64,000 nt of DNA from Aeoliella sp052161615 (GCF_052161615.1 NZ_CP197417.1:5270001-5334000); one strand, 5' to 3'; counted from the first letter of the stretch, positions 1 to 8,495 are shown. The notes: a model not told the origin generated them from the sequence alone. Translations and numbers: made by a program.

Positions 1-593
1 CCGAGCGAGACGGCACGATCCCATCCGGCGAGGCGGGTACGCCACGCTCCCTCCGCTTCGCGACGTGCACGCCGCTCCGCCTTCAGATCCGCGACCATGC
101 TCCGGCTTACCAATTGTCCGTTGAACCAGGTGCAGTCGAGCGCTCGCAGGGCGTCTTTGTTCTTGGGATCCGCCGACAGCACACTAAGCCAGTGGTAGCG
201 GGCTTCGTCGGCAAGGCTGTTGCGGTCGCACCATTTGGCGAGTTCCAGATGCGCCGCGGGGGCCGTTGCCTCGGCCTTAAGCGTCTGGTACTCCTGCTGA
301 TACTTGTTGGTCCGAGCCTCTTCCTGAATGGCACCAATCGACTTCCACTCTCCGCCTTGGAGCATCTCGCCACGGGCCCAGTGCGCGGGTGCATGATCGG
401 GAGCCACGCGCAGGGCTTGATCGAGCAGGTCGTCACGAAGCTCCAGCTCGCCCGCCGCACCAGCAGCGAGTGCTTCTTGCGTCATGCGTTCGGCGACGCC
501 GACTACAACGGTGTCGCTTGCCAACGCATTTCCTGCGAACAGGAACAACGCAGAAACACCTGCCAACTTCCAAGCTGGATTCAACCTTACCAC
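1..593 (-). CDS. Secreted TPR-like protein, paralogue of the adjacent Hint protein (partial, runs off left edge)
   Basis: The gene starts at a GTG (591-593) behind a strong GGAGGGG Shine-Dalgarno and runs off the left edge, so only about 197 residues are visible. The translation opens with a signal-peptide-like segment (MVRLNPAWKLAGVSALFLF, then ALAS) followed by helical repeats: AERMTQEALAAGAAGE, LRDDLLDQALRVAPDHAPA, LAKWCDRNSLADEARYHW. These match the N-terminal third of the gene at 633-2450 almost block for block, so the two are tandem paralogues. It lies 39 bp downstream of that gene on the same strand, probably in one operon. Whether it also ends in a Hint domain cannot be seen. The GTG start and truncation make it easy to miss. 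Confidence 0.75.
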   Translation of the reverse strand, partial: MVRLNPAWKLAGVSALFLFAGNALASDTVVVGVAERMTQEALAAGAAGELELRDDLLDQALRVAPDHAPAHWARGEMLQGGEWKSIGAIQEEARTNKYQQEYQTLKAEATAPAAHLELAKWCDRNSLADEARYHWLSVLSADPKNKDALRALDCTWFNGQLVSRSMVADLKAERRARREAEGAWRTRLAGWDRAVSL

Positions 594-632
594 GGTTTCC
601 CCTCCGTTGTTAAGTTGCACGTTATGGTAGTA

Positions 633-2450
633 CTACCGCTGTGCGGCTCGTGCGAGTTCCGGTCGACGCTGTGTGTTGTCGTGCGACAACAGACCGTCCT
701 GGCCGACGAAGTAATTATTGTTCCCTTCGACCACTAAATTAAAGGCCTGCTGCTCTTCTTCGGCCGAAGCAACGGCACGCAGTTCAAGCGGCGCGCCGGT
801 GGCCGTGGTGATGCGATCGCCCACGGACAGTTCTTTGGCCATCCGCCAACCCGTACCCTCGACCCAAAAAGGGTGACCCGGCGTGCAGACGATCTGGTAG
901 TTGCTCGTAGCCAAGTGCATCATCGGGCCTGGCGGGCGGAGTGTTGTGCGAAGCACGGGCCGGAACGATCGCTCGCCCGTTTGCTCGTCCATGGTAAGGA
1001 CGATGTCGCCAGCGCGGAGCGTCTCGATCTCCTGCATACCGGTCTTGGTCCACACCAAGGTGCCCGCCGCGAAGCACTCGTAACCGCCACCACCTCCGCC
1101 CGTTTGGATCGGCGGGGCGACGATTTCCGTGAGGTCGTACGACTGGTCGGCTCGGTAGGCGACGGTTTCGCGGTACTCGTCGTAGCCATTCTCTTCGCGC
1201 CAGTAGTCCCACCACTCGCGGGGATTGTCGGAATAGTCTTTCCCCGTCAGCGTGCGAAGCACGGCGACGATGCGGCCATTAAGTTGCTCGCGGGTCGCAT
1301 TCGCCGAGGCCGCCATTTCTTCAAGACGTTGTGCTTCGCGAGCCATTTGCTGGGCAGCCGTGTACTGCCGCATCTCCGAGCGATTCAGGGCTCGTTGAAC
1401 CGCCTGAGCGCTCGCGCCCTCGATCACCACCACCGGTGCCGCCACGGTGGTCGATGTCTCGGCGACGTAATCGACATCAGCTCCTTCAGCCACCATCTCG
1501 TGAGTGTATTGAATCAGTCCGTTCTCGCTCCGCGTGATGTCGAATCGACTCTCGATCACAGGAGTAAGCCCGGTGAACAGCATCGGCAGCACCTCATAAG
1601 TAGGCCGCTGCTTCAAAGTCTCCATGGCTGCGAGTTGGAGCGTCGAGTCGTCGGCGAGCACCGCGAGACGTGCGAGCGACAAGCTCGCCTCGTAGCTCGG
1701 CAGGCGTTCTAGGGCCGAGACGTAGGCTTCGCAAAGTTGTGCGTTGCGACTTGCTTGGCCGGGGCCACGCTTGCGGGTGTTGATCGCTAGCTTCTCGAAC
1801 TCGGGAATCGCCGATTCATCGACGGTCGCTTCCACATCGGCGAGCGCACGTTCGGCCTCGTCACCGCCGGATTTAATGGCGCGGTCCCACCCAGCGATGC
1901 GAGCTCGCCATGTCCCCTCTGCCTTACGTCGCTCGCGTTGGTCGAGCTTCAGGTCTGCCACTTCATCGCGAGGCAGCAATCGACCCTCGAACCAATCGCT
2001 ATCAAGCGCTCGTAGGGCGTCTTTGTTCTGCGGATCGGCCGTCAGGACGTTAAGCCAATGATACCGGGCTTCGTCGGCCAAGTTGTTCCGCTGGCACCAC
2101 TTGGCGAGCTCAAGCTGTGCGGCGGATCCCTCGGGTGCCTGCGACTTCATCGCCTGGTATTCGTCACGCCGAGTGTTGGCGCGGGCTTCCTCTTGCACCA
2201 CGCCAATCGACTTCCACTCGCCATCCTGCTCGATCTGGCCCTTCGCCCAGCGCGCGGGGGCGTGGTCGGGGGCAACCCGCAGTGCCTGGTCGAGCAGGTC
2301 TTCGCGAAGTTCCGTTTCACCTGCCGCGCCGGCAGCCAGGGCTTCGCGAGTCATGCGCTCGGCAATGCCCGAGGCAACATTGTCGCCGGCCGATGAAAGG
2401 GAGCTGACGGTAAATCCGATGGCGAGGCAGATTGGAAACGTGGTACGCAT
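633..2450 (-). CDS. Secreted TPR/helical-repeat protein with C-terminal Hint (intein-like) domain
   Basis: 605 residues. There is an N-terminal signal peptide (about 1-22), TPR-like helices to about 200, a further helical region to about 430, a glycine hinge (GGGGGGYE) and a Hint domain from about residue 459 to the end. The Hint domain has its nucleophile in CFAAGTLV (Cys459), a TPGH block-B motif at about 523-526, and a terminal LLSHDN with Asn592. Hint domains perform N-S acyl shift and autocleavage or splicing in inteins, hedgehog-like proteins and polymorphic toxins. Only 13 residues follow the terminal Asn, so no toxin or C-extein domain is present. The usual adjacent His-Asn is separated by an Asp here, so splicing competence is uncertain. 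Role inferred: self-processing secreted or surface protein. Confidence 0.75.
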   Translation of the reverse strand: MRTTFPICLAIGFTVSSLSSAGDNVASGIAERMTREALAAGAAGETELREDLLDQALRVAPDHAPARWAKGQIEQDGEWKSIGVVQEEARANTRRDEYQAMKSQAPEGSAAQLELAKWCQRNNLADEARYHWLNVLTADPQNKDALRALDSDWFEGRLLPRDEVADLKLDQRERRKAEGTWRARIAGWDRAIKSGGDEAERALADVEATVDESAIPEFEKLAINTRKRGPGQASRNAQLCEAYVSALERLPSYEASLSLARLAVLADDSTLQLAAMETLKQRPTYEVLPMLFTGLTPVIESRFDITRSENGLIQYTHEMVAEGADVDYVAETSTTVAAPVVVIEGASAQAVQRALNRSEMRQYTAAQQMAREAQRLEEMAASANATREQLNGRIVAVLRTLTGKDYSDNPREWWDYWREENGYDEYRETVAYRADQSYDLTEIVAPPIQTGGGGGGYECFAAGTLVWTKTGMQEIETLRAGDIVLTMDEQTGERSFRPVLRTTLRPPGPMMHLATSNYQIVCTPGHPFWVEGTGWRMAKELSVGDRITTATGAPLELRAVASAEEEQQAFNLVVEGNNNYFVGQDGLLSHDNTQRRPELARAAQR

Positions 2451-2635
2451 GGGAACTCATTCCGGTGTCAGAGAAGGACGGACCGAAGCCATTCGCAATT
2501 ATGGGGGGACTTTATTCTTCCCCGCAAGTTTTTTGCGAAACTTGTTAAGATAGGAAAACCCCGTGTGGATTCCTGCGAAGCGTTGGTCGTTGGGCACTCA
2601 GGGAGAGACCCTAACTACTGAGTTCCGCACCCAGC

Positions 2636-3757
2636 ATGGCGCGAGCCGCTTACGTTCATGTTCCGTTCTGTGCCCACCGCTGCGGGTACTGCAACTTCGC
2701 GCTCGTCGCCGGTCGCGGCGACCTGGTGCCGAGCTATCTTCAGGCCGTCGAAATCGAACTGCGGCAGCAACTCGCCGAGCCACAAGAAGTCGACACGCTC
2801 TACTACGGCGGCGGAACGCCGACCCAACTTGGGCCTAGCGGACTTCGCACGCTCACCGAACTTACGGCGCATTGGCACCCGCTGGCCGCCGGCTACGAAT
2901 GGACCGTCGAGGCCAACCCCGCCGACATGACGTCCGAAATGGCGGACATGCTCGCCGCGGCGGGCGTGAACCGCTTGAGCCTTGGGGCCCAGTCGTTTCG
3001 CGCCGAGAAGCTGCGGGTACTCGAACGCGACCACAACGCCGGTGACATCGAGCGCTCGGTGGAACTCGCCCGCGAACGAGGCATCGCGGTGTCCATCGAC
3101 CTGATTTTCGCCGCACCGGGCGAGTTGCTCGCCGAGTGGCTGGACGATCTTCGGCGGGCAATCGAACTCCGCCCTCAGCACATCTCGGTTTACGGGCTGA
3201 CGTTCGAGAAGGGGACGACCTACTGGAGCCGGCGGATGCGTGGCGAGCTCCTGCAAGCCGAGGACGATCTTGAGCGCGACATGTACATCTCGGCGATCGA
3301 AGAGCTAGCCGCCGCGGGGTTCGAGCACTACGAGGTGTCGAACTTTGCCCAGCCCGGACGCCGGAGCCGGCACAACGAAACCTACTGGCGGGGCGACGAG
3401 TACTACGCCGTTGGCCCGGGCGCGGCGCGCTACGTCGCTGGTGTTCGCGAGACGAACCACCGCAGCACCACCACCTATTTGCAACGCGTTCTAGCAGGGG
3501 AGTCGGCAGTTGCCGAGCGAGAACAATTCGACGACGAGTCGCGGGCTCGCGAGCGGTTGGTGTTCGCGCTGCGTCGCCTCGAGGGCCTCCGCCGCGATGA
3601 GTTCCAACAAGCCACCGGATTCGCGATGGACGAACTCGCCGGCGAAGCAATTTCGAAGTTCACCAGCTACGGCCTACTCGCCGACGATGGCGATCGCGTA
3701 CGGCTGACGCGCGAAGGGCTGCTGGTGAGCGACGCGATGTGGCCCGAGATGCTTTGA
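2636..3757 (+). CDS. hemW: HemW-like radical SAM protein (coproporphyrinogen III oxidase-like, probable heme chaperone)
   Basis: 373 residues. The N-terminus carries the HemN/HemW radical-SAM signature: HVPFCAHRCGYCNF gives Cys12, Cys16 and Cys19 (CxxxCxxC) for the 4Fe-4S cluster, and GGGTP lies at 58-62. A HemW C-terminal domain ends the protein. Length and the Phe after the third cysteine of the cluster fit HemW, which binds heme and inserts it into respiratory proteins, rather than true HemN, which is longer and has an extended N-terminus. The ATG at 2636 places the cluster motif at the usual distance from the start. It stands alone between a divergent Hint gene and a convergent hypothetical gene. 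Confidence 0.9.
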   Translation: MARAAYVHVPFCAHRCGYCNFALVAGRGDLVPSYLQAVEIELRQQLAEPQEVDTLYYGGGTPTQLGPSGLRTLTELTAHWHPLAAGYEWTVEANPADMTSEMADMLAAAGVNRLSLGAQSFRAEKLRVLERDHNAGDIERSVELARERGIAVSIDLIFAAPGELLAEWLDDLRRAIELRPQHISVYGLTFEKGTTYWSRRMRGELLQAEDDLERDMYISAIEELAAAGFEHYEVSNFAQPGRRSRHNETYWRGDEYYAVGPGAARYVAGVRETNHRSTTTYLQRVLAGESAVAEREQFDDESRARERLVFALRRLEGLRRDEFQQATGFAMDELAGEAISKFTSYGLLADDGDRVRLTREGLLVSDAMWPEML

Positions 3758-3770
3758 GCGGCAATCCAAG

Positions 3771-3796
3771 TGAGCCGGGCCGTCCCCGGCCCCGGA
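3771..3796. repeat. TGAGCCGGG GC-rich hairpin repeat, copy 1
   Basis: Imperfect palindrome TGAGCCGGGCCGTCCCCGGC continuing to CCGGA, only 13 bp after the hemW stop. Related copies are at 5687, 7374, 9946, 10013 (inverted) and 31976. It could fold at a transcript 3' end, but no T-run follows. Confidence 0.7.
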
Positions 3797-3829
3797 CTTT
3801 TCAGAGAGTTCGCAGTTCTGCGGGCACGA

Positions 3830-4462
3830 TTAAAGTGGTGCGCGTGGCAACTGGCGGGCGAACGGCGGAAGCTGGCGCGGCGGGAGTTTCTCGCCGGTTT
3901 CGTCCGACCAGATATCGCGCTCTTCGTCGCTGGCGTAGTACCGTAGCCAAATCTCGGGGTCACCCTCGATGTTGGCACAGTCCCAGTGCAAGAAGCTGCT
4001 GCGCTTCGAAAGCTTCTTCTCGTAGCTCGGCAGGATGTCGCGGTAGATGAGCGTGTAAAGCTGGCGATCGTCCAAGTGGTTGGTGAAGTCCAGCACGATC
4101 TGCTGCTGGTAAAGCTGCTCGACGACGCTATCGAGCAGTTCGCTCAGATCGTCGCCGGCCAAGTGATCGGGGTGAGGCAGCACCATTTCCGGGTCGAACC
4201 ACTGGCTGATCGGGACCATCGGAGCCCGCTCCCATTCCAGCATCGATTCGAGAAACTCATTCTCGCGATGGGTCGACATCACGCTGTAATCGACGCTTCC
4301 AATGGATTCGTCAAACAGCGGCTCCAGCTCGTCACGCAACCGGGCGTTCCGCAGCAGGCTATCGACGTCGTTGTGTTGAGAAGATTCGGGCATGAACATG
4401 GCTGGCGTGCACGGACCGATAAAGGCCGTGCGCATCGGTGTCGTATGCGGGTGGTGGAGCAC
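3830..4462 (-). CDS. Conserved hypothetical protein
   Basis: 210 residues, not recognised. No signal peptide, transmembrane segment or catalytic motif was seen. The protein is acidic and rich in Leu, Asp and Glu, with segments such as SELLDSVVEQLYQQQIV and LYTLIYRDILPSYEKKL that look helical. The GTG at 4460-4462 is preferred because CGGGAG lies 7 bp upstream; internal ATGs (for example at MPESSQHND) lack a Shine-Dalgarno and cannot be excluded. It converges on hemW. Codon use matches neighbours, so it looks like a resident planctomycete protein. Confidence 0.7.
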   Translation of the reverse strand: MLHHPHTTPMRTAFIGPCTPAMFMPESSQHNDVDSLLRNARLRDELEPLFDESIGSVDYSVMSTHRENEFLESMLEWERAPMVPISQWFDPEMVLPHPDHLAGDDLSELLDSVVEQLYQQQIVLDFTNHLDDRQLYTLIYRDILPSYEKKLSKRSSFLHWDCANIEGDPEIWLRYYASDEERDIWSDETGEKLPPRQLPPFARQLPRAPL

Positions 4463-4649
4463 TCCGGCGCTCCCGTGAATTCGACTTTAACAAGCCGCTA
4501 CGGAGGGCAAAAGAGCTTTGAGTGCCCAGCGGCCACAAGTTGCAAAAAGGCTAAAGAAAGAACCGGCACGACCCGCAAGGTCAGCCCGTTTGCCCAGCAC
4601 GACCGGCAGAGTTTTGCAGCGAGCTAGCGTCGCTGGCGCGGGGAACCCT

Positions 4650-4808
4650 GTGGCATTCCGACAGGAGTGGAACGACTGAGGAATCTGGCGTGGAGATCGC
4701 AAGCCGCCGCCATTCTGGTGGCTGGAACTTCAAACTTCAGCCATCCTCAGCACGGCCCTGCCCGGCAGCGTAGATTCCTCAGTCGCTTAGGCTCCTTCGG
4801 AATGACAC
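4650..4808. repeat. Inverted pair of a dispersed repeat (GGAATGACAC / GACTGAGGAATCT type)
   Basis: The gap between the hypothetical gene and the uracil-DNA glycosylase gene (4463-4825) holds no gene. Instead 4650-4687 (GGCATTCCGACAGGAG, then GACTGAGGAATCT) recurs inverted at 4771-4808 (AGATTCCTCAGTCGC, then TTCGGAATGACAC). The arms could form a long imperfect hairpin of about 160 bp. A divergent third copy is at 10823-10858. This is an interspersed non-coding repeat, not a gene. Confidence 0.7.
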
Positions 4809-4825
4809 TTACCCGGCTACCTTTC

Positions 4826-5653
4826 CTACAGCTTCACCCCCATCAGTCCCATCAACATTTTCATGTCGTCCCAGCAATCTTTCTTCGCGGCAGGATTGCG
4901 AAGCAGGTAGGCGGGGTGGTAGGTGCAGACGACGTTGATGCCGCGGTACTGATGAATCTGGCCGCGGAGTTTGCCGATTGTCTCCGTCGTTTCCAGCAGA
5001 TTCTGGGCGGCGACCGCCCCCAGGCAGCAAATGTACTCAGGCTGAATGAGCTCGAGCTGCCGGCGGAGGTACTGTTTGCAGTTCGCCGATTCCTGGGGCA
5101 GAGGATTCCGATTTCCCGGCGGCCGGCACTTCAGGACGTTGAGAATGTAGACTTCTTCCCGTGTCAACGTGCACGCCTCGATGATCTTCGTCAGCAATTG
5201 CCCGGCGCGGCCCACGAAGGGCAAGCCGGTGCGATCCTCGTCGGCCCCCGGAGCTTCGCCCATGAAGCAAAGCCTCGCCTTGGGATTGCCGCTGCCGAAC
5301 ACGGTTTGCGTGCGCGTCGTGGCTAGCTCGTGGCAGAGCGTGCAGCCGGCGACCTCGGCCTGGAGGATTTCGAGCGTGGCGGCCGACGAAACCTTGTCGG
5401 TCGGTTTTGCGGCGACGCCGGGCTCCGTCGGTTCAAACAGGGCGGCGGGCTTGGCTTTGGCCGATTTGGACGGGCGAGGCATATCGGGCTCAAGGGGCGA
5501 AGGGGGCTGGGGCAGGGGGGAAGCCGGCACGGGGGGCTGGGGTGGCTCGGCAGCCGGCATCGGGACCGCCGAGGCCCGCGGAAACTGCTCGACCCCCGCC
5601 ATTTTCAGGCTTTCGAGGCGTGCCAGAACGGCTCGATGGCGGGCGGAATCCAT
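4826..5653 (-). CDS. udg: Uracil-DNA glycosylase, family 4 (4Fe-4S)
   Basis: About 275 residues from the ATG at 5651-5653; an in-frame GTG lies three codons earlier. The last 190 residues are a family-4 UDG. GCTLCHEL supplies two cluster cysteines. The active-site segment GEAPGADEDRTGLPFVGRAG follows the family motif (GE-x-PG-x-x-E-D). Further cysteines occur in VLKCRPPGNRNP and in YICCLG, and YHPAYLLRNP is the C-terminal His-Pro motif. The enzyme removes uracil from DNA in base-excision repair. The first 85 residues are a proline- and alanine-rich linker unlike the compact archaeal enzymes. Divergent from der across a 330-bp gap. Confidence 0.93.
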   Translation of the reverse strand: MDSARHRAVLARLESLKMAGVEQFPRASAVPMPAAEPPQPPVPASPLPQPPSPLEPDMPRPSKSAKAKPAALFEPTEPGVAAKPTDKVSSAATLEILQAEVAGCTLCHELATTRTQTVFGSGNPKARLCFMGEAPGADEDRTGLPFVGRAGQLLTKIIEACTLTREEVYILNVLKCRPPGNRNPLPQESANCKQYLRRQLELIQPEYICCLGAVAAQNLLETTETIGKLRGQIHQYRGINVVCTYHPAYLLRNPAAKKDCWDDMKMLMGLMGVKL

Positions 5654-5686
5654 AACGTACACTTACTAAAGGTTGATCGATCCAAG

Positions 5687-5710
5687 TGAGCCGGGCATTC
5701 TCGGCTCGGA
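5687..5710. repeat. TGAGCCGGG GC-rich hairpin repeat, copy 2 (diverged), in the 5654-5983 gap
   Basis: ATCCAAGTGAGCCGGGC, then TCGGCTCGGA, shares the sequence ATCCAAGTGAGCCGGGC with the copy at 3771. The rest of the udg-der gap (5654-5983) contains no convincing gene; it must hold the promoters of both divergent genes, but no clear -35/-10 pair stood out. Confidence 0.5.
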
Positions 5711-5983
5711 CCTTTCCGACCCGAAACCTCGAAACCATCGCCACTTCCGTCGGTTCCATTACACGCAGGCCTACGCACCTCGGCTCCCAATACCCCTAGG
5801 TTTTGGGGGCTGACCCTCGGTCCAAGGACAACTACAATACGGTGAGGGATGACCCGAGGAAGGGCAACCCCCATAGAAGGTAGCCGGCGGGTAATAGTGC
5901 GCCCGAGGCACCGCCGCAGCGAATCGAGAGGGAGATGCGCAGGATCGCGGCCTTCCCAAGGCACCAGCAGACGTCCAGCCATC

Positions 5984-7345
5984 ATGCCAGTTCCCCAAGT
6001 AGTTATCGTCGGTCGCCCCAATGTCGGGAAAAGCAGCCTGTTCAACTGGCTCGCTGGGACCAAGATCGCCATCGTCGACGACCAGCCGGGCGTCACGCGC
6101 GACCGCATCACGCACCTCATGTGCCACGAAGACCGCTTCTTCGAGCTGGTTGATACCGGCGGAATGGGGTTCAACGATGCCGACAACCTCACCCAACACA
6201 TCGAAGACCAGATCACCGTCGCCCTCGAGTCGGCCGATCTGATCCTCTTCCTGCTCGATACCCGCAGCGGCCTCATGCCGATGGACCAGGAAATCGCTAA
6301 GCGGTTGCGACTGGTGAAAGTGCCCGTCGTCTGCGTGGCGAACAAGACGGACGACCACACATTCGATACCGCAGCCGACGACTTCCATCGCCTGGGCTTC
6401 GGCTCTCCGGTGAAAGTGAGCGTGCTGCAGAATCGCAATCGCGGCATCCTGCTCAATCGCATCATCGACACGCTGCCCGAGCCCGGCGACGACAACACGC
6501 CTGACGCCGAGCCCACCATGAAGGTGGCGATTGTCGGCCGGCGGAACGTTGGCAAGAGCACCTTCGTCAACACGCTGGCCAAGGCCGAGCGAATGATCGT
6601 CAGCGAAGTGCCGGGCACCACGCGCGATAGCGTCGACGTCCGTTTCGAGCTCGACGGCAAGGCGTTTATCGCCATCGACACCCCGGGCCTGCGCAAGGGT
6701 AAGAGCCAGCGCGACATCGACTTCTACGGCATGCACCGCGCTCAGCGCAGCATCCGCCGGGCAGACGTGGTGTTCCTGTTCCACGACTGCACCGAGCGCA
6801 TCGGCAAGGTCGACAAGCAGCTTTGCGACTACATCACCAGCCAGTACAAGCCCTGCTTCATCGTCGTCAACAAGTGGGATGAACTGGCCGGCACCATGCC
6901 GACCGAAAAGTGGGTGAACTACATCCACGATACCTATCGCACGATGCGATACGCCCCCATCGCGTTCATCACCGGCAAGTCGGGCAAGAACGTCAAGGCA
7001 CTGCTGAACCACGGCCAGATGCTGTTCAAGCAGGCCCGCTCGCGCGTCGGCACCGGCGAACTGAATCGCATGCTCCGCGACGCTGTGAAGCGCAAAGCAC
7101 CACCGATGTACCAGAACCGTCGGCCCAAGATTTACTACGCCACACAGGTCGGTATCGAGCCGCCAACTATCGTGCTGTTCTGCAGCCAACCGGCGGCGAT
7201 CGATGCCAACTACCAGCGGTACCTGCTGAACACGTTCCGCGAGCAACTCGATTTCGACGAAGTGCCAATCAAGCTTTACCTGCGTCGTCGGTCCGATTCC
7301 GACCTCCGTGACGACATCGGCAGCGAAGCCATGGCCGACGCGTAA
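5984..7345 (+). CDS. der: Ribosome biogenesis GTPase Der (EngA)
   Basis: 453 residues with the hallmark tandem G domains of Der. Domain 1 opens at once (MPVPQVVIVGRPNVGKSSLF; G1 at 10-17) with NKTDD as G4. Domain 2 has GRRNVGKST at about 185 and NKWDE. A C-terminal KH-like domain follows (LYLRRRSDSD near the end). Der binds 50S precursors and is essential for large-subunit assembly. The ATG at 5984 is chosen because the P-loop strand begins right after it. Upstream in-frame codons would add about 45 arginine-rich residues typical of translated non-coding DNA. Confidence 0.96.
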   Translation: MPVPQVVIVGRPNVGKSSLFNWLAGTKIAIVDDQPGVTRDRITHLMCHEDRFFELVDTGGMGFNDADNLTQHIEDQITVALESADLILFLLDTRSGLMPMDQEIAKRLRLVKVPVVCVANKTDDHTFDTAADDFHRLGFGSPVKVSVLQNRNRGILLNRIIDTLPEPGDDNTPDAEPTMKVAIVGRRNVGKSTFVNTLAKAERMIVSEVPGTTRDSVDVRFELDGKAFIAIDTPGLRKGKSQRDIDFYGMHRAQRSIRRADVVFLFHDCTERIGKVDKQLCDYITSQYKPCFIVVNKWDELAGTMPTEKWVNYIHDTYRTMRYAPIAFITGKSGKNVKALLNHGQMLFKQARSRVGTGELNRMLRDAVKRKAPPMYQNRRPKIYYATQVGIEPPTIVLFCSQPAAIDANYQRYLLNTFREQLDFDEVPIKLYLRRRSDSDLRDDIGSEAMADA

Positions 7346-7373
7346 AGAGGCGTCGGCACCTCAGAAGTCTCGC

Positions 7374-7402
7374 GTGTGAACCGGGTCGTCCCCGACCCCG
7401 GA
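7374..7402. repeat. TGAGCCGGG hairpin repeat, copy 3
   Basis: GTGTGAACCGGGTCGTCCCC then GACCCCGGA, 28 bp after the der stop. The halves CCGGGTCG and CGACCCCGG can pair around a short loop. Nearly identical to 9946-9974. Confidence 0.75.
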
Positions 7403-7441
7403 AATTGCGCCGTAAGAAATGCGCAACAATCGCGTGGAAAC

Positions 7442-7672
7442 TTATTGTTCCAGCTTCTTGACGGGCAGATCAGGCAGGCCTGCGTCGGCGACCGAGTCGA
7501 CCGCTCGTGTGTTCGCTAGGCTCGGTTCGGGGGTGCTGGTGCGTGCGACCAACAGGGCACCCATCACCCACACCAATACGAAACCCACCACTTCGCCGTA
7601 AAAGACGAACTGTTTCCAGGGGTTATTCGCGTTGTCTTGGGTTTCCAGCCGCATTGCTTCCTCGAAGGCCAT
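7442..7672 (-). CDS. Small single-pass membrane protein
   Basis: 76 residues from the ATG at 7670-7672. An N-terminal charged region (MAFEEAMRLETQDNANNPWK) is followed by one hydrophobic helix (VFYGEVVGFVLVWVMGALLV) and a 35-residue hydrophilic tail. An in-frame extension to 7816 would add a cysteine- and arginine-rich leader with no protein-like character, so the shorter start is used. Function unknown. Membrane location is inferred from the helix. Convergent with der. Confidence 0.55.
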   Translation of the reverse strand: MAFEEAMRLETQDNANNPWKQFVFYGEVVGFVLVWVMGALLVARTSTPEPSLANTRAVDSVADAGLPDLPVKKLEQ

Positions 7673-7900
7673 CCATCGCCTGATTAGATCGGCGTGCCGG
7701 CAATGCCGACTCGCACGAAGAGAAGATCTCTGTTTCCAACAACCGGCATTACATCCGAACCGCCCGATCGACGCAAGGCCGAGTCGACGCCTGTGGACCT
7801 GCACAGATGCTAGCACGAGCGCCCTGGTGCTAGCAGCGTGCGGGAGGCGTAGAATGGGGTAGCAGACTAAAGTTAAGCCCTCGGCTTTCGGAACTTAGTC

Positions 7901-7992
7901 CCCTCTCCCCCAAATCCCTCACCCAATTGACTTACAATCCCCAGAGACCCTGCAGTGAGGGATTTGGGGGAGAGGGTTAGGGTGAGGGGGCT
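7901..7992 (+). repeat. Long palindromic element A (GGGGGAGAGGG family), left flank of the DUF559 gene
   Basis: Perfect 22-bp inverted repeat: CCCTCTCCCCCAAATCCCTC with AC (7901-7922) pairs with 7955-7976 across a 32-nt loop. A conserved tail, TTAGGGTGAGGGGGCT, follows (7977-7992). The outer 11 bp and the tail recur at 8403, 31719 and 57681. The inner stem (AAATCCCTCAC here) differs in every copy yet stays self-complementary. The tail points toward the DUF559 gene and ends 17 bp before its start codon. The rest of the 7673-8009 gap shows nothing else. Confidence 0.85.
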
Positions 7993-8009
7993 GCCCTGCA
8001 AGTAAAGCC

Positions 8010-8387
8010 ATGCCCCCAAGACAACCTCCCATCGAAACCGCTCGCGCGCGGGAACTTCGGACGCGCCAGACCGAAGCCGAGGCACAGTTGTGGTCCGTCC
8101 TTCGCGGGCGAAGGCTGGGTGGGCTCAAGTTTCGGCGGCAGTTGCCCATCCCACCGTTCATTGCCGATTTCGCCTGCATCGAGCATTCCTTGATTGTGGA
8201 GCTCGATGGAGGCTATCACGACTACGTCGCCGCTTCCGATGCGTCGCGGCAGAGCTATTTGGAACAACAAGGCTGGCGGGTGATCCGTTTCACGAACGAC
8301 GAAGTGCTCGAAAACCTCGAAGGGGTCGCCGTCGCGATTTGTAGAAGTTTGGGCGTAGAATACTTGGACACACCCACAGAAGAGTAA
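8010..8387 (+). CDS. DUF559 domain protein (Vsr/restriction-endonuclease-like fold)
   Basis: 125 residues, the full length of a stand-alone DUF559 protein. Recognisable blocks are ARELRTRQTEAEAQLW, GLKFRRQLPIPPFIADFAC, IVELDGGYHD and VIRFTNDEVL. The family belongs to the PD-(D/E)XK nuclease superfamily related to very-short-patch-repair endonucleases; the Asp in IADF and the Glu-x-Asp in VELDGG are the expected metal ligands. Substrate is unknown. The gene is boxed by inverted copies of the same palindromic element, 17 bp before the start and 15 bp after the stop, which suggests a mobile cassette. No methyltransferase or other restriction-modification partner is adjacent. Confidence 0.88.
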   Translation: MPPRQPPIETARARELRTRQTEAEAQLWSVLRGRRLGGLKFRRQLPIPPFIADFACIEHSLIVELDGGYHDYVAASDASRQSYLEQQGWRVIRFTNDEVLENLEGVAVAICRSLGVEYLDTPTEE

Positions 8388-8402
8388 GCACCCCGCTGGG
8401 CA

Positions 8403-8495
8403 GGCCCCCTCACCCTAGCCCTCTCCCCCACGATTTCGCGATCATAAGTTCCTTTTCCCGCCAGCCCTCACCTCGCGAAATCGCGGGGGAGAGGG
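8403..8495 (-). repeat. Long palindromic element B, right flank of the DUF559 gene (inverted relative to A)
   Basis: The tail GGCCCCCTCACCCTAGC comes first, then arm CCCTCTCCCCCACGATTTCG (8419-8441), which pairs with 8473-8495 over 23 bp with one mismatch; loop about 31 nt. The outer arm and tail match element A, but the inner stem (ACGATTTCGCGA) is unrelated to A's. The element is in opposite orientation, so both tails face the enclosed gene. Confidence 0.85.

Noticed and set aside
5605..7246. Long minus-strand open frames opposite der
   Set aside because: Der has intact G1-G4 motifs on the plus strand. The antisense translations are a by-product of codon bias.
7893..8085. Open frames through palindrome element A
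   Set aside because: Their translations are those of the GGGGGAGAGGG repeat itself and are antisense to the DUF559 start.
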